This document shows positions 11,733 to 23,780 of a stretch of 64,000 nucleotides of DNA, piece by piece. The translations under genes were made by a program, and so were the position numbers. Position 1 is the first letter of the stretch. Every line of letters begins with the position of its first letter. The DNA is from Ahaetulla prasina (taxonomy: Eukaryota; Chordata; Lepidosauria; Squamata; Colubridae), in NCBI RefSeq assembly GCF_028640845.1, contig NC_080539.1, positions 103,256,554 to 103,320,553 of the forward strand. The letters run 5' to 3'. The notes beneath the pieces were generated by a model. It made no database searches. It was given only the letters and a program-made list of their open reading frames with translations, and was not told where the DNA came from.

Positions 11733-12104
11733 GATAGTCCTCAATTTACAACAGTTTATTGAGTGACTCTTTGAAGTTACGACATCATTGAAAAAAGTGA
11801 CTTAAGACCATTTTTGAGCATCCCCATGGTCACATGATGAAATTCAGATGCTTGGCAAACGACTCATATTTTTGATGGTTGCAGTGTCCTGGGGATCAAT
11901 GTGATCCTCTTTGATGACTTTCTGGCAAGCAAAGTCAGTGAGGGAGACCAGATTCGCTTAACAACCATGTTACTAAATTAACAGCTGCAATTATTCGCTT
12001 AACAACTGTGGCAAGAAAAATGGGGCAAAATTCACTTAACAACCATCTCACTTAGCAACATGAATTTTGGGCTCCATTGTGGTCATGAGTCAAGGACCAC
12101 CTAT
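11733..12104. mobile_element. MITE of the 'tagtcctcaacttacaac' family
   Basis: Ends are inverted (atagtcctcaatttacaac at the left, gtcatgagtcaaggacca at the right). The interior carries repeated cacttaacaacc motifs. Other copies lie at 19980-20417, 25364-25722 and 28440-28736. No coding capacity. It is probably Tc1/mariner-related, judged by the type of element only. Confidence 0.65.
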
Positions 12105-12741
12105 ATTCTTTGGCATGTAGCAAAGTAGCTAGCTTATCTATCAATATCATCTAGGCCTATTGCTGCTAAGGTAAACTCTATAAAGCAGGTGTAATGCAGG
12201 ATGTGGCTTGGAATATTTTTGCCTAAAGGATTTCCTGTGGGTTTGAAGGCTATGCACCCTTAAGAAAATCTCCAATCTACAAGATAGAAGATACATGAAA
12301 ACATGCCTTGGAGGAAAACCCCTTGAGTTAACTGCACTCTTCCCCTTTGAGCCTCATTATCAGTGCATCAGAGAGACCGAAGCTAGCAACTGCCATTCTG
12401 CTATATTATACAGTGGGTATAATTTTAAAGGGCTTTGTCCTGCAGCAGTTTGATGCACCTTCTCTGGACTCAAGCTCGGATCACTCAGGACTGCAAGGAA
12501 TTTAGAAAGGCGAACATCACATCTGTTAAAAATTCACATATTAAACATAAACCTCTGTTGTAGAATAACTAGGACAACTATCTGGAAAGCCCCAGATTAA
12601 AATCTCACTTCAATCAAGAAGTGACAATTTGTGGGCTGAAGTCCAACCAGTATCCTTTCAGTCTCAATCATCATGCTAAATAACCGTTTGACCTAACTTA
12701 AAAGATCCTTTCAAGAATTCCAGGCTTTTAATAGATGTATA
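12105..12741. other. Unannotated stretch
   Basis: No feature recognised. Confidence 0.4.
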
Positions 12742-12749
12742 GGTAGCTT

Positions 12750-12886
12750 CAGTGGTAGGGTTCAAGTAATTTAACAACTGGTTCTCTGCCCTAATAATTT
12801 ATTCCAACAACCACTTTGCCAAACTGTTCAGTAAGTTAACAACCGGTTCTCCCGAAGTGGTGCGAACTGGCTGAATCTCACCACTG
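12750..12886 (-). mobile_element. 137-bp hAT MITE, copy 1
   Basis: Flanked by a perfect 8-bp target duplication ggtagctt (12742-12749 and 12887-12894), with cagtggtag and ctcaccactg ends. It is the reverse complement, at about 90% identity by eye, of the equally long element at 25937-26073. Confidence 0.9.
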
Positions 12887-12894
12887 GGTAGCTT

Positions 12895-14460
12895 CCCTTT
12901 TCTACCAAATTTCAGGTCTCTTTCATATCTTGTAATTGAAAGTACACTTCAAATATTTATTTGACTAAGCTTTAAAAAGAATTGGTAGTCCAACAGAATT
13001 ACTTTCATAAGATATAAGTAGGATGTTCGGCTATTGAACATATGTTGTCATGAAAATTAATGGATATTTTTAGACTGCTTGTGGTGGAACAATGGATAGA
13101 TATTATTATTACTATCCAAAGATTGCATCAGGTAAACAAAAGGTTTTAAAAAATTAAATTGGGTTTGCAAACCATTAGGTTTGGGGTAGTTAATAAAGGT
13201 AAATTTAGTTGGGTTCAATTGTAAAAGCCAAGTATTTGTTCAATCCCAATATTTATTGAAAACGTAATGAACTAACCTGTTTATTAAGCTTATTAAATTC
13301 TATGCATTGACTGGCTGCTTCTAATTGGATGTTTGACCCTACCATTCTTCATATTCACTTTGTTTTGGGGTTGCTACTTCTCTTTATTCTCCTTGTATTT
13401 GCCCTTTTTTCTCTCCGAATTATTCAGAGACTTTTTGGCTGTTTTCCCTTTCTCTCCCTTTGCATTTATATCCTAATTTTTATTTTGAGAGTTCAAAGCA
13501 TCATGTGTTGGGGGTCTCTCCTAATTTTAACTTTTTGTCAGGTAGGTCTTAACCAGGGTGTTCTGTGGTCAATAGGGACTTGAAACTGAGTCTTCCAAGC
13601 CACAACCAATGCCTTTACCACTATACCATACAGCTATCTTAGTTTAGATCTCAGTTATTGGAGTTGATGGCCTGAAACTGATTAACTGGAGAATGGGACA
13701 CATATATACATCATATACATGTTGTGATTTTCCCTTTGCCGCAATCCTTGGTATGGGTGCATGATTTGTAGCATGAACATAATAAATAGACCGACCAACC
13801 AACCAACCAACTGCAACCTATTATGCTCCTCAGCATTCATAAGGCAGATGATCATTTTTACAAGAAATAAAATGGGAAGCTACCAGTTTGTCCTTAAGTT
13901 TTCTGTTCACATAAATGAGAAGGGTAAGACAACAGCTACATAAAGGACAAAGTTCAGATGCTATATGTGATTTAGTAAATACCTGTAAAAAAAGAAATTA
14001 GCCTTCTACATACTGGGACCCTTGAAATGAGTGGAGACTCCAGAATTTTTAGACAGCTTTGAGAAATATAGCCTCAGTGTACTTGGAGGGCAGTAAGTTA
14101 TAGAGGACAGACCACAGATTATAATGGCAAAATATTGATGATAAATATGTCAATGCACTCCTGGATTATATCAGAATGAAATTCAGGAGTAAATGCCATT
14201 TCAGTTCCTTTTTTTGAAAGTCCGGAAATTTTTCTCCACTCTTGGCTCCACTCCTCCCTTTCATACCCACCATCTACTGAAAAAAAATGAAAAGCCAATG
14301 TTTGCTATAAAGAGGGGAGAAGGTAGTGACAGCAAGCAAAATTAGCACTTGCCTTATAAGTAAAAAGATTGAAAGATTGAAACAATTGAGAGAATTATTC
14401 CAAAATATGAGGAAGTGGGTACCAAAGTGGGGACATGCCACATAATAGCTCAGGCTGTAA
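12895..14460. other. Unannotated stretch
   Basis: A hydrophobic open frame at 13329-13583 (84 codons) shows no family resemblance and is T-rich by composition. A short accaaccaacc run lies at 13793-13810. Nothing else recognised. Confidence 0.4.
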
Positions 14461-14712
14461 TAGCTCAGGCTGGTAAGAAGCCTGTTATTAGAACACAGTA
14501 GCCTGCAATTACTGCAGGTTCAAGCCCGGCCCGAGGTTGACTCAGCCTTCCATCCTTTATAAGGTAGGTAAAATGAGGACCCAGATTGTTGTGGGGGCAA
14601 TAAGTTGACTTTGTAAATATACAAATAGAATGAGACTATTGCCTTACACACTGTAAGCCGCCCTGAGTCTTCGGAGAAGGGCGGGATATAAATGTAAAAA
14701 AAAATAAAAAAT
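14461..14712 (+). mobile_element. tRNA-derived SINE
   Basis: A box A-like sequence (tagctcaggctggtaag, 14461-14477) and a box B (ggttcaagccc, 14517-14527) form an RNA polymerase III promoter at the head. The body is followed by gtaagccgccctgagtcttc and gggcgggatataaat, a 3' tail seen in squamate SINEs and thought to be recognised by a partner LINE. It ends in an A-rich tract (14695-14712). The head unit tagctcaggctg is also duplicated just upstream at 14448-14459. Confidence 0.75.
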
Positions 14713-16075
14713 TAACAAATTCTGCGAAAGAAAAAGCATACATCCACACGAGACTCAAAGTTTTAAAGAATCCTGTTCTTTGAAATGGCTTCCATTTATC
14801 TCTTTTTGTAAACTAGAGAATGATGAACATTTCCTTTTTTAAAAAAGAGCAATGGAGTGATTTTAATCTAGATCTCTGGGTTGTATGTGTATGGTTGTTT
14901 TTCTTTGTCATTAATTTTTGAGCATTTAAGTACTATAAGAACTAAATATTTAAAAGAAAGAAAGAAAGTTTGTGCACACCCAAATTCTCTTGCTCAGTTT
15001 GCTTCAGCCTCTGAGGAACACATAATAAGCCTTATGTTCTTTCCATGAAGTTTTAAACAAAAAGGCCCTTTATACATTAGATCAAAAGGGAATTGCAGAA
15101 TTTGGGATCCCAAGTTTAAAGTTAACAAGATTTAGGATGCTGGGAGATGAAGATATTGACTTGTGAATGTGTGTGTGTGTGAGTTTCAGTGAATGTGAGT
15201 CAGACATAGAGATATTGAGTCAGGCCTCTACTTACAGCCTATTGTCTGATCTTCATAAATCTAACGACTTAACTGTGGTCCTCTAAGTTTTTAAGTTGCT
15301 GATAAACACCAGGTTGGTTGGTTGGAAAGCTAAAAGCATCTGTGCCTTAACCCTGAACAATGTGCAACTTGATGTGTATAATTGAAACCTTGGTGAATGA
15401 TCTGAGAGGTGTGAAACTTTCCTAGATATGCAAATTCATAGTGCTATGAAGTGAACCCAGGCTGTTATCTCTCTGGTCAAATTTTTTATTTAACTGTAGT
15501 CGGATTTGAACATCTATGCCGGGAACTTGAAAGAGTCTAGAGATTTGGTTGCTAGCCCATCTTCTGTGCTAAGTGTCCCCCTGTCTGAGCGGAGTGAGAT
15601 GGGGCTTTGAAGAATCCGATGTCTGTGGTTTTGAGAATTTTCAACATGAAACTGTTTGAGAGAGTACAACATTTCATAGCTGCTGAAATAACCAAGAGTC
15701 TCTTATAATTTGTAACATACACACCTAGCAGAACATAGGTTGTACAGTACTTGATTTTCTGTATTAATTTAAGAAAAAATAATCAAAGGTAGAATTGACA
15801 ATTTTCAGATCTGAGTTATTAACTAGATTACTTCAAAGTAGTCCAGGCAAGAAACACACCCAGGAATACCAGCTCAATCTTTAGTGAAAGTTACATTAGC
15901 AGAATCTTGCAAGTCTTAAACTACGTATCTCCACTCTCGATTTTACAGTCCAAGAAACTAGGGAGGGTCCCTTCTGAAATGTTTGCCATGCCCCCATTTG
16001 TCTGTAAGCATAGCAGCCTCTTAACTGACCATTGCCTAGTTTGCAGGTCTTCCTCCTGTCTCCCAAGGTCATTCC
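14713..16075. other. Unannotated stretch
   Basis: Contains a short GT run (15168-15182) and a gaaagaaagaaag run (14955-14968). No element ends or coding similarity. Confidence 0.4.
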
Positions 16076-16083
16076 CATATACC

Positions 16084-16257
16084 CAGTGGGGGGATTCAGC
16101 TCTCCGTATTGCGCGAACCAGTAGCGGCGACTGCAGGAGGCTCCATCCACCCGCCCAGACGTAATGTGAGACTACTGTGCATGCACAAAAGGCTGTGCGC
16201 ATGCATGCGTGCTCACATTTGCAAACCATTAGGGAAGGTAAGTGAATCCCACCTCTG
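16084..16257. mobile_element. Short hAT-type element, 174 bp
   Basis: Ends cagtggggggattcag and gtgaatcccacctctg, with an 8-bp target duplication catatacc/catatact (7 of 8). The GC-rich centre carries tgtgcatgcac and gcatgcatgcgt, forming a local palindrome. No coding capacity. Confidence 0.8.
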
Positions 16258-16265
16258 CATATACT

Positions 16266-19200
16266 ATTATAATAATCTTAATTATCAAAGGCAGCGGTCT
16301 AATTTTAAGAAACTTTCTTGGAAGTTGATGGATCCAGATGGTTTCCTGAAGTCTCTTGCAACATTTTAAGCAATATTTAACACCTGTTCTTCTAAGAACC
16401 ACTTCCAGCTTTCAGCCAGAATGGCACTTGTCTTGGAATTATGGAAACTCTGCTCCCAACCGTATATCAAAAGCTTTAAAAACTTACGTATTTTTATTTC
16501 AACAGGAATTGGTGGGATAAAATAACATTTGTTTTCCAAAAATGGCTTTGTATAGCAATTATTGTATTTGGGATTTAATTAATTATACAGTAGGAAAGAT
16601 GCTCAACCCACTAGTTGCTTGCAAAGCTTCTCCTTAGATTAATGCAAGCTTAATGTAAGATTGCCTTTGGATTTTTCCTTCTATAATTTACAGAAGTATT
16701 GTTCCTTTTTTCTGCTGCTTTCATTTTAAGTATTTGTGCTTTTCATTTCTCTTTCCTTCCTAACTCAGAATATATTTAGAAAAACCTTTACTTTTAGTTT
16801 CAGATGTTATCTTAAAATGGACATGGATTTTTCTGAAGCATATTCTATATATGGTAAAGGAATAATATATATTTTTTTGGTTTTTCTCACTAATAGGTAC
16901 ATTCCAAACCAAGCTATTAAGTAGTGTCATATTGATTATTCCAGTAAGTGAGGATTGAATAGGATAAAGAGGAAAAATTGAAGACCTATTAGCTAGTATT
17001 GCCAGATAATATTGCCAGGGTGATAATTTTATTAAAAGTTTTAGATAGAACAATAAAAGTTAATACAAACTAAAAAGAAAGGAAAATGGTGCAAGAAAGC
17101 AAAGATGATAAGTATAAAAAATTTCATAATCTGTTCCCCTCTTCTTAACTAACAAATATAAAACTCTTTATCCCATAGTCCATTTCATAACAATAAGCAA
17201 ATCAAGTAACAACTTCCCCAACTCAATTATCAGCAAATAGTCCAAACAGAGTTCTAAAATATTAACATTAATTAACATATATAAAACTCAACTTTCCTCA
17301 TCTCAACTCTGAGCTATAAACAAAATCCCATTTAAATGCATAAAAATGGTCCCGATATCCCAGTGTAAACAAAATAAAAGAAAACCAAAGATTAACATAA
17401 TAGAAAGAAACTGTATCTTTATTACAAAAGGCAAGCTCCAATATATATTTTCCCATTCCAAATATCAACAATTCCAAAGAAACCCACCCCAAATAGCAAT
17501 TTATTCCATTTAAATAAAGATTATATATCTGAAGTATAAACTATAAACACATTCACACTTCATTCATATGAAATAATCTCAGTATCCTGATATAAACAAA
17601 ATACTAAAAATACTAAATTTATGCTAAATACTAAAATTTAGCATAAAAATAATTTTTCCTTTAAAAAGACAAGATCACCAAACTTCCTTTTTAGATTAAA
17701 AACACAGATGCAAAGCCAGTTGAGTACTATAAAGTTAGGATACATAAAGGAACTGTTGGAGAAAAAACTACACCTTATTATACGTAAGCAAAACCAATAA
17801 GCTACATTTTATCAGCAAATTCAGCACACACACAAAACCAACCAACCAACCAAACCCATCCAGAATAGCAACATGTTCACTTTTATCCCTGGTCAAATAA
17901 TCCAACTTTGTATTCCCTTTTTTTCCTGCACAGAACAATCTTTCTCTGGAATCTATTCAAGGGTTGTTGATAGTTGTTACAAATTTCAATACTTTAAACA
18001 GGCTCTTTTATGAATTAAAAAACAACAACAAATTATTCCAATTGCTCACTGGGATTGTCATTTTTATTTCTTCCTTAATTTTTAAAGCCACATCCAGCTT
18101 CCTCTTTATATCTGATGACAAGCTCTTATTCAGGATCTTGTTCATATTTTTCTTTTGCTGTATATTTTGTTCTGTAACATCCTGTTCTAGGAACAGATTG
18201 TTCCCAAGTAATCATGACATAGCTGGCATAATTGAATCAAAATCCCAATATTGGGGAATCCTACGCAGTTCTTGGAAGATATATCTGAAAACTATTATAA
18301 GTTACTTGTTATCAATCTACAAAATCTACAAAAACATTTTTCTTTCCCACAAGCATGCAATTATTCTTCATAAATAATTTCAAAGCTTTAATGTTCAAAA
18401 TCCAATTTTCAATTTTTTCTGAACCCTTAATCCATTTAAAACTTTCTGTAGCCAGAACATTGTTTAGCTGTTTTGCCTCCTATTTTAAATTATTAAGAGT
18501 TATAAAAATAGATCTTCATATTCTTATATTAAGGATTTATAATCACCTGGTATTTCCAGCCTTCTCATTTTGAAAGTGTCTAGCTACTTTGAAGCACCGA
18601 ATAGACAGGAAATATAGTGTCCTTTGAAAAAGCTCAGTTTGGAGCTGGAGTGATTATTGTGAATTCCCTTGTCTCCCAATTTTCCCTTCTACAAAGATCA
18701 CTGTTTTGCAGTCACTTTATGAGGAGCAACCACAAGGAGAACAGCTTGGGTGATCTCACATGCTCTCCTTTTCCGGAGAGGACTGTAGAAGCTGATCTAC
18801 CATCAATTCCCATATTCATCCCTACAAATATTGATCCCGCATTCAGAAAATGCTATCTTCAGTCTGCCATCTTCCCTGGAAGTCTACTTTACATTGCAAA
18901 GTCTCATCTGAAGTACCTAGGGATCATGCTACAGCTTCCACTCCAAAATTATCCCTAAAATTTAAATCTAATGCAACTCAGAATTCTCTTATCTAGTTTG
19001 TTGAGTTCCTCAACTTGGGGTCCTCCTGGACTCATGGCTACAGTTAAATAGGAAGCTGGAGACTTTTGTTTGGGAGGTTTTTCCCCCAATTTCAGATGGT
19101 CCTGAATTTGCAGTCCTGCCTCCCTAGCCACAGTCATTTATGTACTTGTCACTAGGATTACTGAAATGCATTCTACTTGGTGGTACTGTTGAAGGCCATC

Positions 19201-19310
19201 CAAAACATAGTGGCCTCTATATTGAAAAGCAAAAGCACCATGATCACATAACATGCGTGTTCTGGTTGCCGCATTTGTTACCAATAAGTTCCTGGGTGTA
19301 ATTCAAAGAA
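16266..19310. other. Long AT-rich stretch, possible antisense LINE remnants
   Basis: About 3 kb without a clear exon or element terminus. The segment 17040-18300 is very AT-rich. Its minus-strand frame near 18020-18180 reads as a lysine-rich, coiled-coil-like peptide that could be a remnant of a LINE ORF1, but I cannot identify it. A block with the word agtataaa and nearby tatccag/tatcctga segments recurs loosely between 17330 and 17610. Nothing firm can be called. Confidence 0.3.
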
Positions 19311-19314
19311 ATGG

Positions 19315-19317
<3 letters not shown>

Positions 19318-19345
<28 letters not shown>

Positions 19346-19690
19346 ATTTTGTCACAACATCATACAAAAAGATTATATAGTATATACACATATAAACATA
19401 TATAGGAAGAAGAAAAGAAAAACAATAGGACAGGAACGGTAGGCACGTTTGTGCGCTTATGCACGCCCCTTATGGTCCTCTTAGGAATGGGGTGAGGTCA
19501 ATAGTAGAAAGTTTTTGGTTAAAGCTTTTAGGATTATGGGAAGATTATGGGAAGATATCTGTATGGGTTGGTTCCGAGGCAGCTATAGGATCAACTTCTT
19601 TACGTAGAAACAGCCCAGCCAAATTTCGCAATGCTCATGTGCTACCAACATCTTCCTGGGCTCATGAGGTGAAGGAACCTTAGGGTCACA
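19318..19690 (-). mobile_element. LINE 3' end, minus strand
   Basis: On the minus strand the order is an RT C-terminal remnant, a UTR with aagaggaccataaggggcg and gcacaaacgtgcctaccg, then gttgtgacaaaataaataaa as tail (plus positions 19320-19357). The same 3' end occurs on the plus strand at 26700-26800 and in both 1.15-kb duplicate segments (46640-46859, 63560-63759). The tail is a TTTA microsatellite. The clade is non-LTR, but I cannot fix which one. Confidence 0.65.
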
Positions 19691-19979
19691 GATAATGTTT
19701 TTCAGTTGCAGATCCGTATCGTAGAAGAGACTCTCCTAGGTAATTAAACTGGCACTTCCATGGTTCATCTTCCAGAAGTTATTAAAGACAAAGCTGTTTC
19801 AGAGGCCATTTGGGGAATGAATGGACATTATTATGCATCATGTACTCATCTGTCATGATCATTCATTTTGATTTTATGTTTTCATTGCTTTTTTATCATT
19901 TTATGTTCGATTGGTACTATAAAAACAGATAAATGAATAAGCTGTTTATTTATGTAGCCATTTTAGCCATAAAAGTGAG

Positions 19980-20417
19980 GTTGACCTCACTTACTGACTA
20001 TATCATTTAACAACTGTTCAAAGTTACAGCAGGACAAAAATCCCCAGTTTTGTGGCCAATCCTTACGTTTATGACTACTGCAGCATCTCGCTCTCTTTGT
20101 GATCACCATTCAGATGCTTTGCAACTGACACACGCTTACAACCATTGCCGCATACTGCAGTCACACAATCATCATTTGTGTGCTTCACAACTGGATTCCA
20201 ACAAGCAGAATTAAGGGAGAATGCAAATGTAAAATTGCCCGTCGTGATGATGATGCGATGTCTTGCTTGCTTAACAACCATGGTGATTTTTCCTTAACAA
20301 CCCAATGGGAAGTGATGTTGTAAACCCAAAAAGTGATTTTTTCTGCTTAGGAACCATAGCACTTAGTGACGGAGTTGCTGATCCCAACTGTCGTGGTTAA
20401 GCGAGAATTACTTGTAG
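19980..20417. mobile_element. MITE, copy of the 'cacttaacaacc' family
   Basis: Begins ttgacctcacttactgac and ends taagcgagaattacttgtag. The interior shares cttaacaacc, gatgctttgc and related words with the copy at 11733-12104. The ends are more diverged than in the other copies. No coding capacity. Confidence 0.5.
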
Positions 20418-20934
20418 CTGACCTTTGCTCTGGCTTGGTAATGAAAGTACTTATCAGTATAATCAGTGGTGGGTTGCCTCCGGTTCGCTCCGGTTCTGTA
20501 GAGCCGGTAGTAAAACTCTGCTGGTGTTCGGAGAACCGGTGGTAATGGCTGGCTGGCCACGCCCCTGAACCGGTTCTCCGATCATCAGAAGTTTGGGTTT
20601 TTTTACTTTTAAAAGCCTCTTTTCTTCAGCCAAAAAGGGGCTTTTAAAAGAAAAAAACCCGCCTCTGATGATCGCGTGGTTGAGCAGGGATCCTCAGAGG
20701 AGCATTTTAAAAACTTTTTTTCTCCGGCCCACCCAATCCCCCCCTTCCTCACTTACTTAATTAAGCGAGCTCCTTTCAGGCTGGCTTTCCTTCGGTGTCT
20801 CCAATCTGTTACATTGTCTGGAAGGCAGAATCAGTTGCAGCTAATGTAATTGATTGGAGTTCCCCAGGAACTCTGGAAGTTGAATTCCACAAATCTGCCT
20901 GGAATCCATTGCTTAGCTAACTGCTTTGCTGGCT

Positions 20935-20990
20935 GAGGAACTCTGGGAGTTGAAGTCCACAAACCTTAAAGTTATAAGGTTGGAGACCCC
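20935..20990. repeat. Copy of a short squamate interspersed repeat
   Basis: Contains gaggaactctgggagttg and ggttggagacccc, the same core as the 77-bp insertion at 45181-45257. Here it is embedded in the larger hAT element and has no flanking duplication of its own that I can see. Confidence 0.55.
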
Positions 20991-21114
20991 GATCTAAAAA
21001 ATATAAAATAAAATAATAAAATATTTGTGCAGCTTTCGGAGATTTGGTGTGTTTCTGTAGTGTTTCACTCTAACTACACAAACACATAGAATCTCACAAA
21101 GCTGTATGTGGCAT

Positions 21115-21315
21115 TTTGTGTGTGTGAGTCTATTGTGTTGTGTTGTGTTGTGTTGTGTGTGTGTAAAGTGTGAAAGTTGGTTTTTGAGCTTTTTGTGGCT
21201 TTGTGAGGTTTCTGCTTGTTGCAGGGGCCCTTTTGGGTGAAGTGCACCTGCTTTTACATTATGTGTGAGTCAGTTGTGTTGTGTTGTGTTGTGTGTGTAT
21301 AAAGTGTGAAAGTTG
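21115..21315. repeat. Pair of (gttgt)n-containing direct repeats
   Basis: Two units, about 70 and 60 bp, each run from gtgtgagtc through a gttgt array to aaagtgtgaaagttggtttt. They are separated by about 75 bp inside the hAT element, so a local duplication is likely. Confidence 0.7.
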
Positions 21316-21399
21316 GTTTTCGGTACCTCTTATTGTTTTGTATACTTTGTTTATTATTTTTATTATTTATTGTTATTGGCCACACCCACCCAGTCACAT

Positions 21400-21870
21400 T
21401 GTCAGGCCTGGAAACCATATTAGACTTTAGGTTTCCAGACGCTGCCACATTTTTCCCCTGAGGGGAAGAAGGGGGGCTGAGGGGTATGGTAACATTCTTT
21501 AGACGGTCAAGGTCGGATGGGGTTCACATCTGCAGGAAGAGTGGCAAGAAGATATTCGAATGGACTGGGAGAACGTGGGACCATGTGACCATCAAAGGGG
21601 TCAGGGGGGTGGGACTCTTGGGGTTTGTATAACTGGGGAAAAGAATCCGGAACTTCAGTTTTGGAATTGCACTCATCGTGTGCCAGTCTCCTCATGCTAG
21701 TAAAGAACTCTGGAAAAGAAATGTCTCTGAGTTTCTTTTACGCAGAAGAGGTATTTCTAAAACCTTGACATTATTCCAAAACTGAAGTTCCGGATTCTTT
21801 TCCCCAGTTATACAAACCCCCAAGAGTCCCACCCCCCTGACCCTTTGATGGTATTTCTGGAACCTTGACA
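21400..21870 (+). mobile_element. Solo LTR with an internal palindrome
   Basis: Starts TGTCAGGCC and ends CCTTGACA, flanked by a perfect 5-bp target duplication cacat (21395-21399 and 21871-21875). A second internal ccttgaca occurs at 21763-21770. The part 21595-21667 (ggggtcaggggggtggg to aacttcagttttggaat) recurs inverted at 21772-21846, followed by a second copy of the LTR end. The result is a stem of about 73 bp around a loop of about 105 bp. Orientation follows the similarity to 2731-3095. No internal coding part remains. Confidence 0.75.
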
Positions 21871-22014
21871 CACATGATGACCAAGCTACTCTCACCCAGT
21901 CACATGACCACCAAACCACACCCAGTGTCACATGACTGCCAATCCATGCTCACAAAATAAGCCACGCCCACAGACCCGGTAGTAAAAAAATTTAGAACCC
22001 ACCCCTGAGTATAA

Positions 22015-22557
22015 TGCTGATCAAGTTAAGGTGAAGGAAAAGATGGAATTTTCTGGTAATGGGAACAACATTCATTAATTGTTTCCCTTGATATGGGCTT
22101 AGAGGAGGAAATGAGTTTAGCCATCTGCCAAAACTTTTAAGTACTGCTCTAGGCAATGTTGATCTGACTGGGAGATCTAGTCAAATTCAACTGCAGCATC
22201 CTTGAAACAACCTGCTTTTTTCTATATGGTTTTGATAAGCAGGTCCCATCAAGAACAGTAGAGAAAGCAAGACTAAGACTTCTTTAAAGAGTCCTACTTT
22301 TATGGCCCTTCAGAGAGAAAAAAAATCTCTTCTTAATACTATCTCTGTCCCTAGGACATGGGAAATGTTGCATCAAGGTTTCTGTACTTGCTTCAAGACC
22401 ACTTCAATGGCTCTCTTACAGAATCTTACAGAAGAAGCAGAACTTCCCATGTCTGGTGTCTAATATGCTGGTAGCCTCTTTGCAATCACCCAGAACTGAT
22501 GCTTTCCATAAATTCCTTTTTAAGCAACATTGGCAAGAACTTGGCTCTGGTCTTATT
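22015..22557. other. Unannotated stretch
   Basis: No feature recognised. The segment ends directly at the pentanucleotide tail of the LINE that follows. Confidence 0.4.
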
Positions 22558-23280
22558 TAGAATAGAATAGAATAGAATTTTATTGGCCAAGTGTGATTGG
22601 ACACACAAGGAATTTGTCTTGGTGCATATGCTCTCAGTGTACATAAAAGAAAAGATACGTTCATCAAGGTACAACATTTACAACACAATTGATGGTCAAT
22701 ATATCAATATAAATCATAAGGATTGCCAGCAACAAGTTATAGTCATGCAGTCATAAGTGGAAAGAGATTGGTGATGGGAACTATGAAACGATTAATAGTA
22801 GTGCAGATTCAGTAAATAGTCTGACAGTGTTGAGGGAATTATTTGTTTAGCAGAGTGATGGCCTTCGGGGGAAAAACTGTTCTTGTGTCTAGTTGTTCTG
22901 GTGTGCAGTGCTCTATAGCGTCATTTTGAGGGTAGGAGTTGAAACAGTTTATGTCCAGGATGCGAGGGATCTGCAAATATTTTCACGGCCCTCTTCTTGA
23001 TTCGTGCAGTATACAGGTCCTCAATGGAAGGCAGGTTGGTAGCAATTATTTTTTCTGCAGTTCTAATTATCCTCTGAAGTCTGTGTTTTTCTTGTTGGGT
23101 TGCAGAACCGAACCAGACAGTTATAGAGGTGCAAATGACAGACTCAATAATTCCTCTGTAGAATTGGATCAGCAGCTCCTTGGGCAGTTTGAGCTTACTG
23201 AGTTGGCGCAGAAAGAACATTCTTTGTTGTCCTTTTTTAATGATGTTTTTGATGTTAGCTGTCCATTTGCATAATAAGAG
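22558..23280 (-). mobile_element. CR1-L3/L2-type snake LINE, 3' part, with AATAG tail
   Basis: Minus-strand element: the last part of RT, then a 3' UTR with cacacttggccaataaaatt and a short (aatag)n tail at 22558-22576 on the plus strand. The same family occurs on the plus strand at 27300-27930 and 30400-30775. AATAG tails are the signature of the snake CR1-L3 elements reported to seed microsatellites. Confidence 0.75.
22921..23220 (-). pseudogene. LINE reverse transcriptase C-terminal fragment
   Basis: A 99-codon frame with FYRGIIESVICTSITVWFGS, LQRIIRTAEKIIATNLPS and DPSHPGHKLFQLLPSK. This matches the conserved segment C-terminal to the polymerase in L2/L3-type LINEs. The frame ends at a stop just before the RRYRA-like motif, so the copy is truncated at both ends relative to a full RT. 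A near-identical peptide is read at 27300-27513. Confidence 0.75.
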
Positions 23281-23780
23281 GCTTGGAACTTTGTCAGCCC
23301 ATCAGCAAAGCAACTCTCCTAAAATCCTAATGGGATTATACTTAGTTTATGGGGAAAATTAAAAATAAAATACAATAATGGGTCAGATGTGGCTAGGGGT
23401 TCTGGAGAAAAAAAATACTGTAGAGGAAAAAAAAATCTTCCAAAGCAATTGGGCAACAGCTCAGAATATTGGCAACTATTTCATTCTAAGTCTTTCTCCT
23501 TTCTCGTTTCTTCTCACGGTAGCATATTTCCGTCAAGATAATCTTCCGTGCTCTTCACTGCTTCCCCTACTTTTTAAAATATGTAAGCTTGAAGCAGAGC
23601 AAAGTAATATTTGGCAAGACTATGGGAAATTGGCAATAAGAGCCAGTCACTTTTCACCAATGGAATGCTGCTGCCGCCATAATCGACCCACTGGAACTCA
23701 ATGATGGAGAAGGAAGTTCACACAAGAATCTCTTAAGACTGCCAATCTAGCATGCACACATGCTAGCTCATCTCCAGATT
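23281..23780. other. Unannotated stretch
   Basis: No feature recognised between the two minus-strand LINE fragments. Confidence 0.4.

Larger units (their letters stand above)
20464..22006. mobile_element. hAT-type element enlarged to 1.54 kb by nested insertion
   Basis: Ends cagtggtgggttgcct and agaacccacccctg, flanked by a perfect 8-bp target duplication agtataat (20456-20463 and 22007-22014). The left part shares the tttaaaagcctc and gcctctgatgatc modules with 3635-4240. It contains a solo LTR (21400-21870), two copies of a gttgt-rich unit (about 21110-21180 and 21255-21315) each followed by aaagtgtgaaagttggtttt, and the gaactctgggagttgaagtcc segment also seen at 45181-45257. No transposase recognised. 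Confidence 0.8.

Noticed and set aside
13329..13583. Hydrophobic 84-codon open frame that might encode a membrane protein
   Set aside because: The region is T-rich, which produces Leu/Phe/Ile codons by composition. There is no family resemblance, splice context or conserved motif.
14461..14527. Second box A/box B pair suggesting a tRNA gene
   Set aside because: It is the head of a tRNA-derived SINE with a 3' tail ending in an A-rich run.
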